DNA of 64,000 bases from Streptomyces cellostaticus (GTDB lineage Bacteria > Actinomycetota > Actinomycetes > Streptomycetales > Streptomycetaceae), in contig NZ_KQ948017.1 of the NCBI RefSeq assembly GCF_001513965.1, forward strand, positions 184,779-248,778, written 5' to 3'. A program made the translations under genes and the position numbers. Below the pieces are notes generated by a model, which saw nothing but the letters and a program-made list of their open reading frames with translations, made no database searches and had not been told where the DNA came from. Positions 25,510 to 34,222 of the stretch are shown here, in pieces. The first letter of the stretch is position 1. Every line of letters begins with the position of its first letter.

Positions 25510-27363
25510 ATGAGCACGCACCAACGCTCCGCACGGCGTTCCCCGGCCGGATACCGCACCTCACTGCCCTGGCGGATCATCACCGGTGGCGCCCAGTACG
25601 TCGACCGCCGTATCGGGTGGGACAGACTGCCCGTCGTCGCGGGCCTGCTGACGCTCTTCGGGCTGCGCGTCAGGCTCCGGCAGAAGAACCTCTACGACAC
25701 CGGCAAGCTGCCCGCGACCAACCAGCCGGAGCCCGCTGCCCCGTCCGCGAGTCACCAGGTCAACCGGACCGCCGACGGCAGCCACAACGACCTCGGCGAG
25801 CCACGCATGGGCATGGCGGGCACCCGCTTCGGCCGGAACATTCCGCTGGAGGCCATCGGCCCGGCCACACCCGAGGACGTACTGTCCAGGCCCACTCCGC
25901 GCGAGGTCAGCCGCGCGCTTCTCACCCGCGACGAGCTGACACCGGCGACATCCGTCAACTCCCTGGTCGCCGCCTGGCTCCAGTTCATGATCCGCGACTG
26001 GTTCAGCCACGGTACGAGCCCCACGGACCGGCCCTGGGAGGTTCCCCTGGTGGCCGACGATCCCTGGCCGGAACACCCCATGAAGATCATGCGGACCCCG
26101 GACGATCCGACCCGTGACCCGCGGGCGCCCGCCGGCACGCCGGACACCCGCGTCAATGTGTCCTCCCACTGGTGGGACGCGTCCCAGATCTACGGCAAGA
26201 ACGAGGCCGAGCAGCAGCAGATCCGCACCGGGGAGCTGGGCAGGCTGCGCCTGTGGGACGGCGAGCAGCCGCCCGTTCCCTCCGACCCCTCCCAGGACCC
26301 CACGCGCATTCCCGGGTTCTGGCTGGGCCTCGCCATGATGAACGACCTGTTCACCCGGGAGCACAACGCGATCTGCGGCCACCTGCACGCCGCCTACCCG
26401 TCCTGGAGCGACGAGGAACTGTTCCAGCGTGCCCGGCTCGTCAACGCCGCGCTCCTCGCAAAGATCCACACCGTGGAGTGGACACCGGCCGTGATCAGCC
26501 ACCCCACCACCGTCAAAGCACTGCGTGCCAACTGGTGGGGCATCGCGGGCGAGCGTGTCCACGACCTCTTCGGCCGGATCAGCGACAGCGAGGTCTTCAG
26601 CGGCATCCCCGGCGGCGAGACGGATCACTACGGCGTCCCCTACTCCCTCACCGAGGAGTTCGTGGCGGTGTACCGCATGCACCCTCTGATCCGCGACGAC
26701 TGGCACCTGCGCTCCGTCGCCGACGACACGACCCTGCGCCACTGCACACTGCGCGACATCTCCGGCCCCGGAGCGCTGAAGTTCCTGGAGACCACGCAGA
26801 TGGCCGACCTGCTCTACAGCTTCGGCACGCTTCATCCCGGACTGGTCACTTTGCACAACCACCCGAGGTTCCTGCAGGAGTTCGAGCGGCCGGACGGCCA
26901 TCTGCAGGATCTCGCCGCCACCGACATCCTGCGCGCACGGGAGCTGGGCGTGCCCCGCTACAACGAGTTCCGGCGGCTGCTGCGCCTCAAGCCCGCGGAG
27001 AGCTTCGCGGAGCTGGCGCACGATCCGGCGTGGGCCGAGCAGATCGAGCGGCTCTACGACGGCGACATCGAGAAGGTCGACCTGATGATCGGGCTGTACG
27101 CGGAGAAGCTGCCGGCCGGTTTCGCCTTCAGCGACACGGCGTTCCGCATCTTCATCCTGATGGCCTCACGTCGGCTCAACAGTGACCGCTTCTTCACCAC
27201 GTACTACACGCCCGAGGTCTACTCCAAGGCCGGCATGGCCTGGATCGACGACAACACCATGGTCACCGTCCTGCTGCGCCACCACCCCGAACTGCGTACG
27301 GCCCTGTCCGGGCTGACCAACGCCTTCGTGCCGTGGCACGGCGCGGCGCGGCAGGAGACCTGA
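25510..27363 (+). CDS. Animal-haem-peroxidase family protein resembling fatty-acid alpha-dioxygenase
   Basis: Haem enzyme of 617 residues in the peroxidase-cyclooxygenase superfamily, closest in layout to plant alpha-dioxygenases (PIOX), which convert fatty acids to 2-hydroperoxides. Key matches are the catalytic Tyr388 and proximal haem His391 in VYRMH, His320 and Thr325 in 'KIHTVEWTPAV' (the spacing of the plant carboxylate-binding His and active-site Thr), 'GTRFGRN', and the tail 'ASRRLNSDRFFTT'. The odd point is 'WLQFMIRDWFSHG': the plant enzymes have the distal haem His where Arg162 stands. AAGGAG precedes the ATG. It probably works with the upstream GMC enzyme. Confidence 0.88.
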   Translation: MSTHQRSARRSPAGYRTSLPWRIITGGAQYVDRRIGWDRLPVVAGLLTLFGLRVRLRQKNLYDTGKLPATNQPEPAAPSASHQVNRTADGSHNDLGEPRMGMAGTRFGRNIPLEAIGPATPEDVLSRPTPREVSRALLTRDELTPATSVNSLVAAWLQFMIRDWFSHGTSPTDRPWEVPLVADDPWPEHPMKIMRTPDDPTRDPRAPAGTPDTRVNVSSHWWDASQIYGKNEAEQQQIRTGELGRLRLWDGEQPPVPSDPSQDPTRIPGFWLGLAMMNDLFTREHNAICGHLHAAYPSWSDEELFQRARLVNAALLAKIHTVEWTPAVISHPTTVKALRANWWGIAGERVHDLFGRISDSEVFSGIPGGETDHYGVPYSLTEEFVAVYRMHPLIRDDWHLRSVADDTTLRHCTLRDISGPGALKFLETTQMADLLYSFGTLHPGLVTLHNHPRFLQEFERPDGHLQDLAATDILRARELGVPRYNEFRRLLRLKPAESFAELAHDPAWAEQIERLYDGDIEKVDLMIGLYAEKLPAGFAFSDTAFRIFILMASRRLNSDRFFTTYYTPEVYSKAGMAWIDDNTMVTVLLRHHPELRTALSGLTNAFVPWHGAARQET

Positions 27364-27448
27364 GATCGAGCAGAGGTCTGCCGTCCGCCAGGTGGGCCCG
27401 CCCCGGCACCGCGGTGGGCGCGGGGCAGGCCGCTGTGGCCATGGCGTG

Positions 27449-28843
27449 CTACTTGATGCGGATCTCTGCGAGTTGGAGGCGGTAGCGGGCGGACTCGTCG
27501 GAGGCCGGTGTGCCCAGCCGGGTGGCCTTCAGGCGCAGGTAGCGGCCGGTGGCGGCGGTGAAGGTGTAACTCTGCGCGACTCCGCCGGGGTTGGGCTGAC
27601 CGGTGACGGTGCGAACGGTGGTGTACGTACGGCCGCCGTCGGAGCGGGTCTGCACCGTGAAGTCGACCGGGAAGCCCGCGGTGCCGCCGCCGGTCCCCGC
27701 GGTGTCCGTGCGGGGGTGGAGGGTGACGGAGCCGATCGCCCGGTCGGCGCCGAGGTCGATCTCGATCCAGACGGGGGTGGCGCTGACGTCGGCAGCGGGG
27801 AAGTCGATGCTGGTGAAGCCCTTGGCTCCGGTGACGCTGGTGAGCGTGCCGTCCAGTAGCCGGGTCTTGCCCCAGTCGCCGTTCTCCAGCGTGTAGTTGC
27901 TGGTGACGGTGGTCGCGGCGGTGGGGACGGTGAGTTCGGCGAACTGGAGGCGGTACTTGGCGGGCTCGTCGGCGGCGGGGGTGCCGAGCTTGGTTGCCTG
28001 CAGGCGCACGTAGGGGGCGGTGGTGGTCCTGAAGCCGTACGTCTGCACCAGCCCGCCGGGGTTGGGCTCGGCGGTGACGGTGCGGACGGTGGTGTAGGAG
28101 GTGGCGCCGTCCGCCCGGGTCTGAAGGATGAAGTCGGCCGGGAAGCCCGCGGTGCCGCCACCGGCCGCGGCGGTGTCGGTGCGCGGGAAGAGCCGTACGG
28201 CGTCGAGATCGGTGTCGGCGCCGAGGTCGATCTCCACCCGGACCGGGTGCGCGCTGACGTCGGCGGAGGGGAAGTCGTTGCTGGTGTAGCCCTTGGTGCC
28301 GGTCGTGCTGGTCAGGACACCGTCGGTGAGCCGTTTGCTGCCCCAGTTGCTGTTCTCCAGGCTGTTGACCGGTCGGCCCAGGGCGAGGTTGTCGAGACGG
28401 CCCGTGCCGGTGGCCTGGAAGGTCCAGGTGCCGGGCTGCACGGTGAAGTAGACGTAGGAGGAGTCACTGCTCATGTAGGTCAGACCGCTGACGCTGCCGG
28501 TGGAGGCGCCGTCCGAGTAGACGGTGGTGCCGCCTGCCTTGATGACCGGTGAGGCGCCGCGGTACGTCGGGACACCCACCCGCGCGGTCGTTCCGCTCGG
28601 GGAGCTGAGGGTGAGCGTCACCGCGTCGCCGTCGCGTGCGATGCCGAAGCGGATGTCACCCTTGACGGTCGGCGTCACCGTGTTGATCTTCGTGAGCGTG
28701 CCGGTCTGCGGGATGACCTCGTACGTCTCCCAGCCGGGCTTGGTGGGGCGCACGCCGGCGGCGTAGGTGGACAGGGCGTACAGCGGGCCGCCGTTCCAGG
28801 CGTGGTCGTCGGGTGTATGCAGCCGAGATCCCGGTCCAAACAC
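27449..28843 (-). pseudogene. 5'-truncated GH78-type rhamnosidase tail with two F5/8C (discoidin) domains
   Basis: Only the C-terminal part of a secreted glycoside hydrolase remains. The first 150 or so residues match the end of alpha-L-rhamnosidase-like (GH78) proteins ('HAWNGGPLYALSTYAAGVRP' and 'YEVIPQTGTLTKI'). Two discoidin-type carbohydrate-binding domains follow (about residues 155-310 and 312-464). The two domains are near copies ('FPADFILQTRADGATSYTTV' against 'FPVDFTVQTRSDGGRTYTTV'). The catalytic barrel and signal peptide are absent, and the frame upstream of HAWNGG reads unrelated sequence. A deletion next to the PAP2 gene probably removed the front. Confidence 0.8.
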
Positions 28844-28926
28844 AACGGAGTGTCAATGCTCGTGCTGCCGAGCCTGAGCTCGGCCCGGGCGACGGCAAAC
28901 TGTGCCGCACCCTGATGCGACGCGAT

Positions 28927-30282
28927 TCAAACCAGTTCGGGTTGCGGTTCCGGTTGCCGCGCTGGTGCCGCCTCCGGTTCCCACTGGTTGGTGGTCCGCA
29001 CGTAGCCGTATACCACCGAGGTCATCGCCAGAATGAGAAGTGGCCCGAACACCCACGGATGTCTGGCCATCTCCATCGGCAGATAGCGATACGACACCAA
29101 GAGCGCGGAGAAGACCGTTGCACCGTAAGCGACCAGCTGGATTCCTGACCGGTCCCAGCCTCGTTCGTGCGAGCGCAGAGCCGCCTCGATCGTGAGCGTG
29201 AACACCACACCGGCAATGAGATCCGCGCCGTAGTGGTAGCCGAAGCCCAGCGTTGCGCCGAGCGTGGCAATCAGCCAGAACGCGCCTGCGAATCGCAGAA
29301 TCCGTGGGCCCTTGCGGGAATGGATGAAGATCGCGGTGGCCCATGCTGTGTGCAGGCTGGGCATGCAGTTGCGGGGGGTGATCTCGTCGTACGGCATCGG
29401 GTGCGGGGTACTCATCGGCGGCAGCGTGTCCGGCCACAGGTTGGCCACCGCCCAGTGCCCGCCGCCGGTGCCGAAGGCGCCGGGGCCGTAGGCGAAGACC
29501 GGTCCGACCACCGGGAAGATCATGTAGATGGCCGGCCCGACGAGGCCGATCACCAAGAAGGTGCGCACCAGGTGGTGGCGCGGGAAGCGGCGCTCGGCGG
29601 CCACGTTACGCAGCTGGTACAGCGTGACGACGACCGCGGCCACCGCAAGCTGGATGTAGACCCAGTCGAGAACATGGGTGCCGATCGGACCGGTGGCCCT
29701 GACGAACCGGCCCACCAGCCACGACGGATTGCCCAGCGCGTGATCGGCGGTTGCCACGTACTGGTCGAGCACCGTCGGGCGGGTCTTCGACGTGATGAGC
29801 AGCCAGGTATCACCGGTCTTGCGGCCGGCCACCAGCAGCAGGCCCAGTCCGACGCCCTTCAGCAGCAGGACACGTTCCCGGCCGGTGCGGCGCGTGATGG
29901 CGATGACTCCATAGCCCAACATCACCCACAAGGCGCCGTTGCCGAACATCATCTTGGCATCGAGTGCCCACCGCACGAGCCAGAAGGCGACGTCGATGCC
30001 GACCGCGACGCCGACCGCGATGAACCGTTGCCGCCAGGTGAGCACCACCATCATCAACGCCATACTGGCGTACAGCAGCGGCCCCGATTTGGGGGCGAGT
30101 ATCACCTCTTGCGCCTGGTTGGCGATCGGCCCCGGGAGGCCGTAGTGACGCGCGGCGATCTCCAGCGTGATGAGGAATCCGAGGGCCACCACACCCGCCG
30201 CGGCCCACAGTATCGTCCGTGGTCGGCGCCACGCGGAGAAAGCAATTGTGCAGTTTATTCGCGAAAACATCCGCGATGCCAT
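28927..30282 (-). CDS. PAP2 superfamily membrane phosphatase/transferase
   Basis: Multi-span membrane protein of about 451 residues. The PAP2 catalytic motifs are in the second half: 'NCMPSLHTAWATAIF' (Ser-X-His) and 'YHYGADLIAGVVF' (final His and Asp), as in lipid phosphatases and inositol-phosphoceramide-synthase-like enzymes. It would cleave or transfer a phospho-head group at the membrane's outer face. The start is uncertain: ATG at 30282, a later ATG at 30270 and an earlier TTG at 30291 all lack a good ribosome site. The stretch around the start is unusually AT-rich. The downstream neighbour is a truncated glycosidase. Confidence 0.82.
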   Translation of the reverse strand: MASRMFSRINCTIAFSAWRRPRTILWAAAGVVALGFLITLEIAARHYGLPGPIANQAQEVILAPKSGPLLYASMALMMVVLTWRQRFIAVGVAVGIDVAFWLVRWALDAKMMFGNGALWVMLGYGVIAITRRTGRERVLLLKGVGLGLLLVAGRKTGDTWLLITSKTRPTVLDQYVATADHALGNPSWLVGRFVRATGPIGTHVLDWVYIQLAVAAVVVTLYQLRNVAAERRFPRHHLVRTFLVIGLVGPAIYMIFPVVGPVFAYGPGAFGTGGGHWAVANLWPDTLPPMSTPHPMPYDEITPRNCMPSLHTAWATAIFIHSRKGPRILRFAGAFWLIATLGATLGFGYHYGADLIAGVVFTLTIEAALRSHERGWDRSGIQLVAYGATVFSALLVSYRYLPMEMARHPWVFGPLLILAMTSVVYGYVRTTNQWEPEAAPARQPEPQPELV

Positions 30283-30360
30283 AGATTTCAATTGTTTAGC
30301 CGATTTGCTAGGTTTTGGTTAAATAGGTTGCTCATCGTCATGGGTTCGATCATGCTATCG
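30240..30360. other. AT-rich promoter-like patch
   Basis: About 120 bases clearly lower in G+C than the surroundings, with runs such as TTTAGCCGATTTGCTAGG and GGTTTTGGTTAAATAGG. It covers the 5' end of the PAP2 gene and its upstream gap. It could be a promoter region or the edge of imported DNA. No gene was found in it. Confidence 0.45.
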
Positions 30361-30432
30361 GAGCGGCCGGGGTGGGTTTCGCCGGATACGGGTGGCGCGA
30401 AGGTCCCGAATGCGACGCGCAGGCACTTCGGT

Positions 30433-31005
30433 TCAGCGTGGCCGCAGCCCGTCGAAGACCACCTTGAAGATCCGCTCCCGGGGCGCCGGATCTGATCCGA
30501 GTTGTTCCAGCGCCTTGCCGGTGCCGGCCAGGAGGGCGATGAGCTCCGGCAGGCCCAGATCCGGGCGGACCGCCCCAGCCCGTTGCGCGCCGGCCAGCAG
30601 CTCGGTGAGCCGGGTCTGGATCTCCATGGTCGGCTCCTGCAGGGACGCATGTGCGTCCACCCCGGCCGCGGCGAGAGCCCGGGTGAACTCGTCCTTGCCC
30701 GAGGACTGCTGCACCACCAGGCGGAAGCAGGCGAAGAAGGCCTCGGTGGGCCCGGCCTCGGCGGCCAGCTGCGCGGTCTGGGCCGCCATCGTCTCCAGCC
30801 TGCGCACCATCACGGCTTCCAGCAGTGCCTCCTTGGTCGGGAAGTGCCGGAAGAGCGTGCCGACCCCGACCCCGGCAGCCCGGGCGATCTGTTCCGTCGG
30901 CACGCCGACACCGCGGGTGGTGAACACCTCCGTGGCGACGTCCAGCAGCCTGGCCCGGTTGCGGGCCGCGTCCGCCCGCAGCGTGCGCTCCTGAGCGCCA
31001 CCCAT
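30433..31005 (-). CDS. TetR family transcriptional regulator
   Basis: Repressor-type regulator of 190 residues. The N-terminal TetR DNA-binding domain is clear: 'RNRARLLDVATEVFTTRGVG' then 'TEQIARAAGVGVGTLFRHFP' (residues about 15-55), followed by a helical ligand-binding domain. The ATG at 31005 gives the usual short lead before the HTH. A frame extending 15 codons further upstream would run towards the operator repeats. The divergent NTF2-like gene starts 121 bases away, and two copies of a 16-base repeat lie between them. It probably represses that gene and itself; the ligand is unknown. Confidence 0.88.
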   Translation of the reverse strand: MGGAQERTLRADAARNRARLLDVATEVFTTRGVGVPTEQIARAAGVGVGTLFRHFPTKEALLEAVMVRRLETMAAQTAQLAAEAGPTEAFFACFRLVVQQSSGKDEFTRALAAAGVDAHASLQEPTMEIQTRLTELLAGAQRAGAVRPDLGLPELIALLAGTGKALEQLGSDPAPRERIFKVVFDGLRPR

Positions 31006-31051
31006 CCCTCTACCGCCCTTTCCCGTCGATGGAACAACCACCCTGGACAAC

Positions 31052-31094
31052 CGGAGTCTCCAGTCCGTATCGTGAAAACGGAGTCACCAGTCCG
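31052..31094. promoter_or_regulatory. Two 16-bp direct repeats, candidate TetR operators
   Basis: CGGAGTCTCCAGTCCG (31052-31067) and CGGAGTCACCAGTCCG (31079-31094) differ at one base and are spaced 27 bases start to start. They lie in the 121-base gap between the divergent TetR and NTF2-like genes. They are the obvious binding sites for the TetR protein; this is inferred. Confidence 0.65.
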
Positions 31095-31126
31095 ATTCTA
31101 GCCGCGGACCTCACTGGAGGTTGTTC

Positions 31127-31567
31127 ATGTCCGGAACTCTGTCACCACGCGAGGTCTTCCAGAAGCTGATCGAGGGCATCGCCGCGGGGCGGTTCACGGA
31201 GCTGGCCGAGCTCTATGCCGAGGACGCTGTGGTGGAGACCGTCTTCGAGCCGGTCGGTCCCCGTCGCATCGAGGGGCGAGCCGCGCTCAAGGAGCGGTTC
31301 GCCCTCGTCTCCGCACGTTCGCCCGTGGAGCTGACCCCGGTGAACGTGACCGTCCGGGAAACCGACGACGCGGAGGTGGTCGTCGCCGAGTTCGACTACC
31401 GCGTGCGCCACCGAGTGACCGGTCGGACCTTCGAGGCCGCCAACATCCAGGTGCTGCGGGTCCGCGACGGTCTGATCGTCAGCAGCCGGGACTTCCACGA
31501 CCACCTGGCCCTCGTCGTGGCCGGCGGCAGCCTGCCCGAACTGGTGGCGGCGCTGGACGGCACATAG
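31127..31567 (+). CDS. SnoaL/NTF2-like small protein
   Basis: Protein of 146 residues with an NTF2-like cone fold pattern: 'EVFQKLIEGIAAGRFTELAE', 'LYAEDAVVETVFEP', 'RIEGRAALKERFA', and the beta strands 'VVVAEFDYRVRHRVTGRTFE' and 'IQVLRVRDGLIVSSRDFHDH'. The family includes ketosteroid-isomerase-like enzymes and polyketide cyclases, and also many small-molecule binders. GGAGG lies 6 bases before the ATG. A TetR gene is divergent, with two repeat operators between, so expression is probably induced by the TetR ligand. No catalytic residue set can be assigned firmly. Confidence 0.85.
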   Translation: MSGTLSPREVFQKLIEGIAAGRFTELAELYAEDAVVETVFEPVGPRRIEGRAALKERFALVSARSPVELTPVNVTVRETDDAEVVVAEFDYRVRHRVTGRTFEAANIQVLRVRDGLIVSSRDFHDHLALVVAGGSLPELVAALDGT

Positions 31568-31710
31568 CCCCCGTGCGGTGCACCGGGCCCGGCCGGACGG
31601 CCGCTGCTGCGCAAGGTGACCGCCGAGTCCGCCACGCAGACCGGGAACGGGTGATCGGCCAGGAGGGAGGTCGGGGCGGGCCGAGGAGGAAGCCCGCCCC
31701 GACGCTCCGG

Positions 31711-32133
31711 TCAGCGTTGGACCAGCCGCCACTCCTGCGAGCCGTCCGCAACGGGGTTCTGCAGGGTCAGCGCCGCTCCACGGGACGCGCCGGTCAGGTA
31801 CACGGTCGTGTTCTTGACAGCCTGGAACTTGTAGTAGCCGTCGGCGGTCTTGACGACGTTCCAACTGCCCGCGGGGCTGTTGTCGACCCGCCGGCCGATC
31901 TTCTGCCCGACGGTCGCGTTCCCGGTCCGGATCGCTGCCGCGCGGCCGCCCGACATGTTGAGCAGCGACACACCGCCCTTCGGCTCCGTCACCAGGTGCC
32001 AGTACTGGGTGTCCTTGTTCGCCGCAGAGCCGGAGTCCTCCAGGACGACGTCCGGGACGTCGCGGTTACCGATGTTCGCGTCGTCGGTCTTGCCGCCGGT
32101 GCCGATCACCTGACCGGTCCTGCGGTTCACCAA
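31711..32133 (-). pseudogene. Ricin-type lectin domain fragment, 5' truncated
   Basis: About 140 residues with beta-trefoil lectin character: 'LVNRRTGQVIGTGG', 'YWHLVTEPKGGVSLLN', 'GSWNVVKTADGYYKFQAVKN', 'GSQEWRLVQR'. Such domains normally end a secreted glycoside hydrolase. Here the frame starts abruptly, and the codon before the lectin strand is a TAG (reading Y-stop-Q-L-V-N-R). Immediately upstream is the end of the GPP methyltransferase gene. The rest of the parent gene has been lost, so this is a remnant, like the truncated rhamnosidase 3 kb away. Confidence 0.7.
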
Positions 32134-32151
32134 CTGCTAGTAGGCGCCCTC

Positions 32152-33003
32152 TCAGACTCGGTCCGCTGCGATCAGCAGGTAGTGGAAGCTGCCTTCCTTG
32201 TACGCCGTGAGGAACGGGTCCTCGACGCCCGTGGCCAGCGAGGACTTGGCGCGCAGCTCCCAGTAGGGGATGGTCGCGTCCGTGAGGTCGACGACGTTCA
32301 TCGGGACCAGGCCGTTGGCTGCCATGGCCTTGAAGTAGGCGCTGCGCGGGTGAATGTTGCAGGTGTAGTGCTCGTCGATGCGGCTGACGGCCTTGGAGCG
32401 GCCGCCCGTCACGTCGTTGTAGCAGCCCGTGATGACGACGTAGCGGCCGCCGAAGGCCAGCTGGCGGGCGTGCTCGGCGAAGAGGTCGAACAGGTCCACG
32501 TACATGGTGGACTCGTTGTTCCAGATGCCCTGGAACGCACCGGTCGGCAGGCCGGTGTCCAGCATGTTGCGGAAGTGGTAGCGCACCTTGTCGTCCACGC
32601 TCCGCTTGCGAGCCTGGCCGTTGGCGAACTCGACCTGGGCCTCGGAAATGGAGACACCGTCGACCTGGCAGCCGAAGCGGGCGTTGGCCATGATGCTGGT
32701 GCCGCCGCGGCCGCAGCCGGCGTCCAGCAGGCGGTGGCCGGGGGCTATGGGGCCGAGGTGGTCGAGCAGGACGTCGGCCTGGGCCGACTCCAGGCGGTGG
32801 AGTTCGGCGATGATGCGCTCGTCACGGGTGTCCTCGGGGCCGTCCAGGACGGAGGGGTCGTAGTCGCCGATCCCGTAGTGGTGGTGGTAGAGGCCGTCGA
32901 CGTCGCCCAGGCGCAGGTTGACCGGGTCCTTCTCGGCGTTCCAGTAGTCCGCCACGGACTTCTGGTACGCGGTGCGCAGGACGGGGGCAGGGGTGGTGGT
33001 CAT
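32152..33003 (-). CDS. Geranyl diphosphate 2-C-methyltransferase (2-MIB pathway)
   Basis: SAM-dependent methyltransferase of 283 residues. It carries the SAM motif HRLLDAGCGRGGTSIMANAR (about residues 90-109) and features of the GPP methyltransferase family such as 'DGLYHHHYGIGDYD' and 'IWNNESTMYVDL'. It adds a methyl group at C2 of geranyl diphosphate, the first dedicated step to the earthy odorant 2-methylisoborneol. It is the last gene of the encapsulin-synthase-methyltransferase operon, 31 bases after the synthase gene. Length and order match the known actinobacterial operon. Confidence 0.94.
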   Translation of the reverse strand: MTTTPAPVLRTAYQKSVADYWNAEKDPVNLRLGDVDGLYHHHYGIGDYDPSVLDGPEDTRDERIIAELHRLESAQADVLLDHLGPIAPGHRLLDAGCGRGGTSIMANARFGCQVDGVSISEAQVEFANGQARKRSVDDKVRYHFRNMLDTGLPTGAFQGIWNNESTMYVDLFDLFAEHARQLAFGGRYVVITGCYNDVTGGRSKAVSRIDEHYTCNIHPRSAYFKAMAANGLVPMNVVDLTDATIPYWELRAKSSLATGVEDPFLTAYKEGSFHYLLIAADRV

Positions 33004-33033
33004 GACTGTGGTGCTCCTTGCAGTGTGCGGAAG

Positions 33034-34212
33034 TCAGGAAGTGGTGGAGGTGGACGAGGTGTAACGCCGGCTGCCGCTGTGCCACGCCCGGTTGCCGCCC
33101 AGCCAGGCCCACACCCCCGCGAGGAAGCGGCGCAGCTGAGGTGAGCCGGTCAGGGCCAGGGCCGCCGCCTCCGCCTCGAAGGTGCGGACCAGCTCGTCGT
33201 GGATCGCCGCACTCCGCTCGACCGCCTCGCGCGGAGTGCAGCGCTCCTCGGCGGCGATCACGGTCGGCAGGTTGAACTCCACGCTGTCCGAGTGGTGTTC
33301 CTTCGCCATCGAGTACAGGTCGTTGACGAGCGTTGCGGCCGTGGATGCCATGGTCACGGCGCGGCGGACGCGCGGATCGGCGTACTCGGCGGCGGGCAGG
33401 ACGTAGCCGCCCACCATGTCGGTCATCGCGACGCACGGGACGAAGCTGTTGATCTGACGGTGCGCCAGATACTCCCAGACGGCGGGCATGCGGCCCTGGG
33501 AGCGCCAGGACCCCTCCTGTCCGTAGCCCACGAACAGCACCGCGACCTCGTGGCGCAGCCGGGCCAGTTGGGACCAGTCCGCGTACCGGGCCATGTGCGC
33601 GAAACCGGAGCGCAGGGCGGTCCGCACCGGGTCGTCCTGCATGGCCTGCTCGACGGCGGGAACGTAGCGGAGCGGAGGGTGGGCGGGGTCGATGGCCGCG
33701 TAGGCGATGCCGAGGTGCGCGCCGAGCAGCGCCGGTGCGGATCCCATCGTCTCGTCGTCGCAGTAGTAGTCGTCCGTGGCCCACTCCGCCAGGGCGCACT
33801 TGCCGGCGGCCAGCAGCCGGTCCGGGTCGTCGGTGTCGGGGTGCGCCAGCATCGTCAGGCGTCCGAAGTCCGCCGCGCGGACGCGGTCGAGGCGGCCGGC
33901 GTAGAGACCGATCTCCTCGGCCCACGCCAGCAGGCGGGCGTTGACCTCCTCGGCGAGCACCGGGTCGTCGCGGAGCGGGGGCGGGCAGTACAGCTCGGGG
34001 ACCCCGGTGCCCTCGGCGTCCTTGCGCCTGGCGGTGATCCGGGCGGCGGACGTGCCGAGCCCCGTCGGCCCGGTCGGCAGGACGGACCCTTTCGACGGCC
34101 CCTTCGCCGGTCCCTCCGGGCGGACATCCGGGTGCTCGGCGAGCAGCGCGGTCACGAGCCGCGCCACGTCGTGGCGGGCCGTGGGCGCGGCGATCCTGGA
34201 CAGCAGTGACAC
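33034..34212 (-). CDS. 2-methylisoborneol synthase
   Basis: Class I terpene cyclase of 392 residues that converts 2-methylgeranyl diphosphate to 2-methylisoborneol. The Asp-rich metal motif is in 'ATDDYYCDDET' (about residue 148), and the NSE triad is NDLYSMAKE (about residues 297-305). The first 100 residues or so are disordered and Pro/Gly/Lys-rich, with the PELYCPPPLRDD block marking the start of the folded domain. In this family the disordered N-terminus is reported to direct the enzyme into the encapsulin shell. It starts 10 bases after the shell gene and is followed by the methyltransferase. Confidence 0.95.
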   Translation of the reverse strand: MSLLSRIAAPTARHDVARLVTALLAEHPDVRPEGPAKGPSKGSVLPTGPTGLGTSAARITARRKDAEGTGVPELYCPPPLRDDPVLAEEVNARLLAWAEEIGLYAGRLDRVRAADFGRLTMLAHPDTDDPDRLLAAGKCALAEWATDDYYCDDETMGSAPALLGAHLGIAYAAIDPAHPPLRYVPAVEQAMQDDPVRTALRSGFAHMARYADWSQLARLRHEVAVLFVGYGQEGSWRSQGRMPAVWEYLAHRQINSFVPCVAMTDMVGGYVLPAAEYADPRVRRAVTMASTAATLVNDLYSMAKEHHSDSVEFNLPTVIAAEERCTPREAVERSAAIHDELVRTFEAEAAALALTGSPQLRRFLAGVWAWLGGNRAWHSGSRRYTSSTSTTS

Positions 34213-34222
34213 GGACTCCTCC

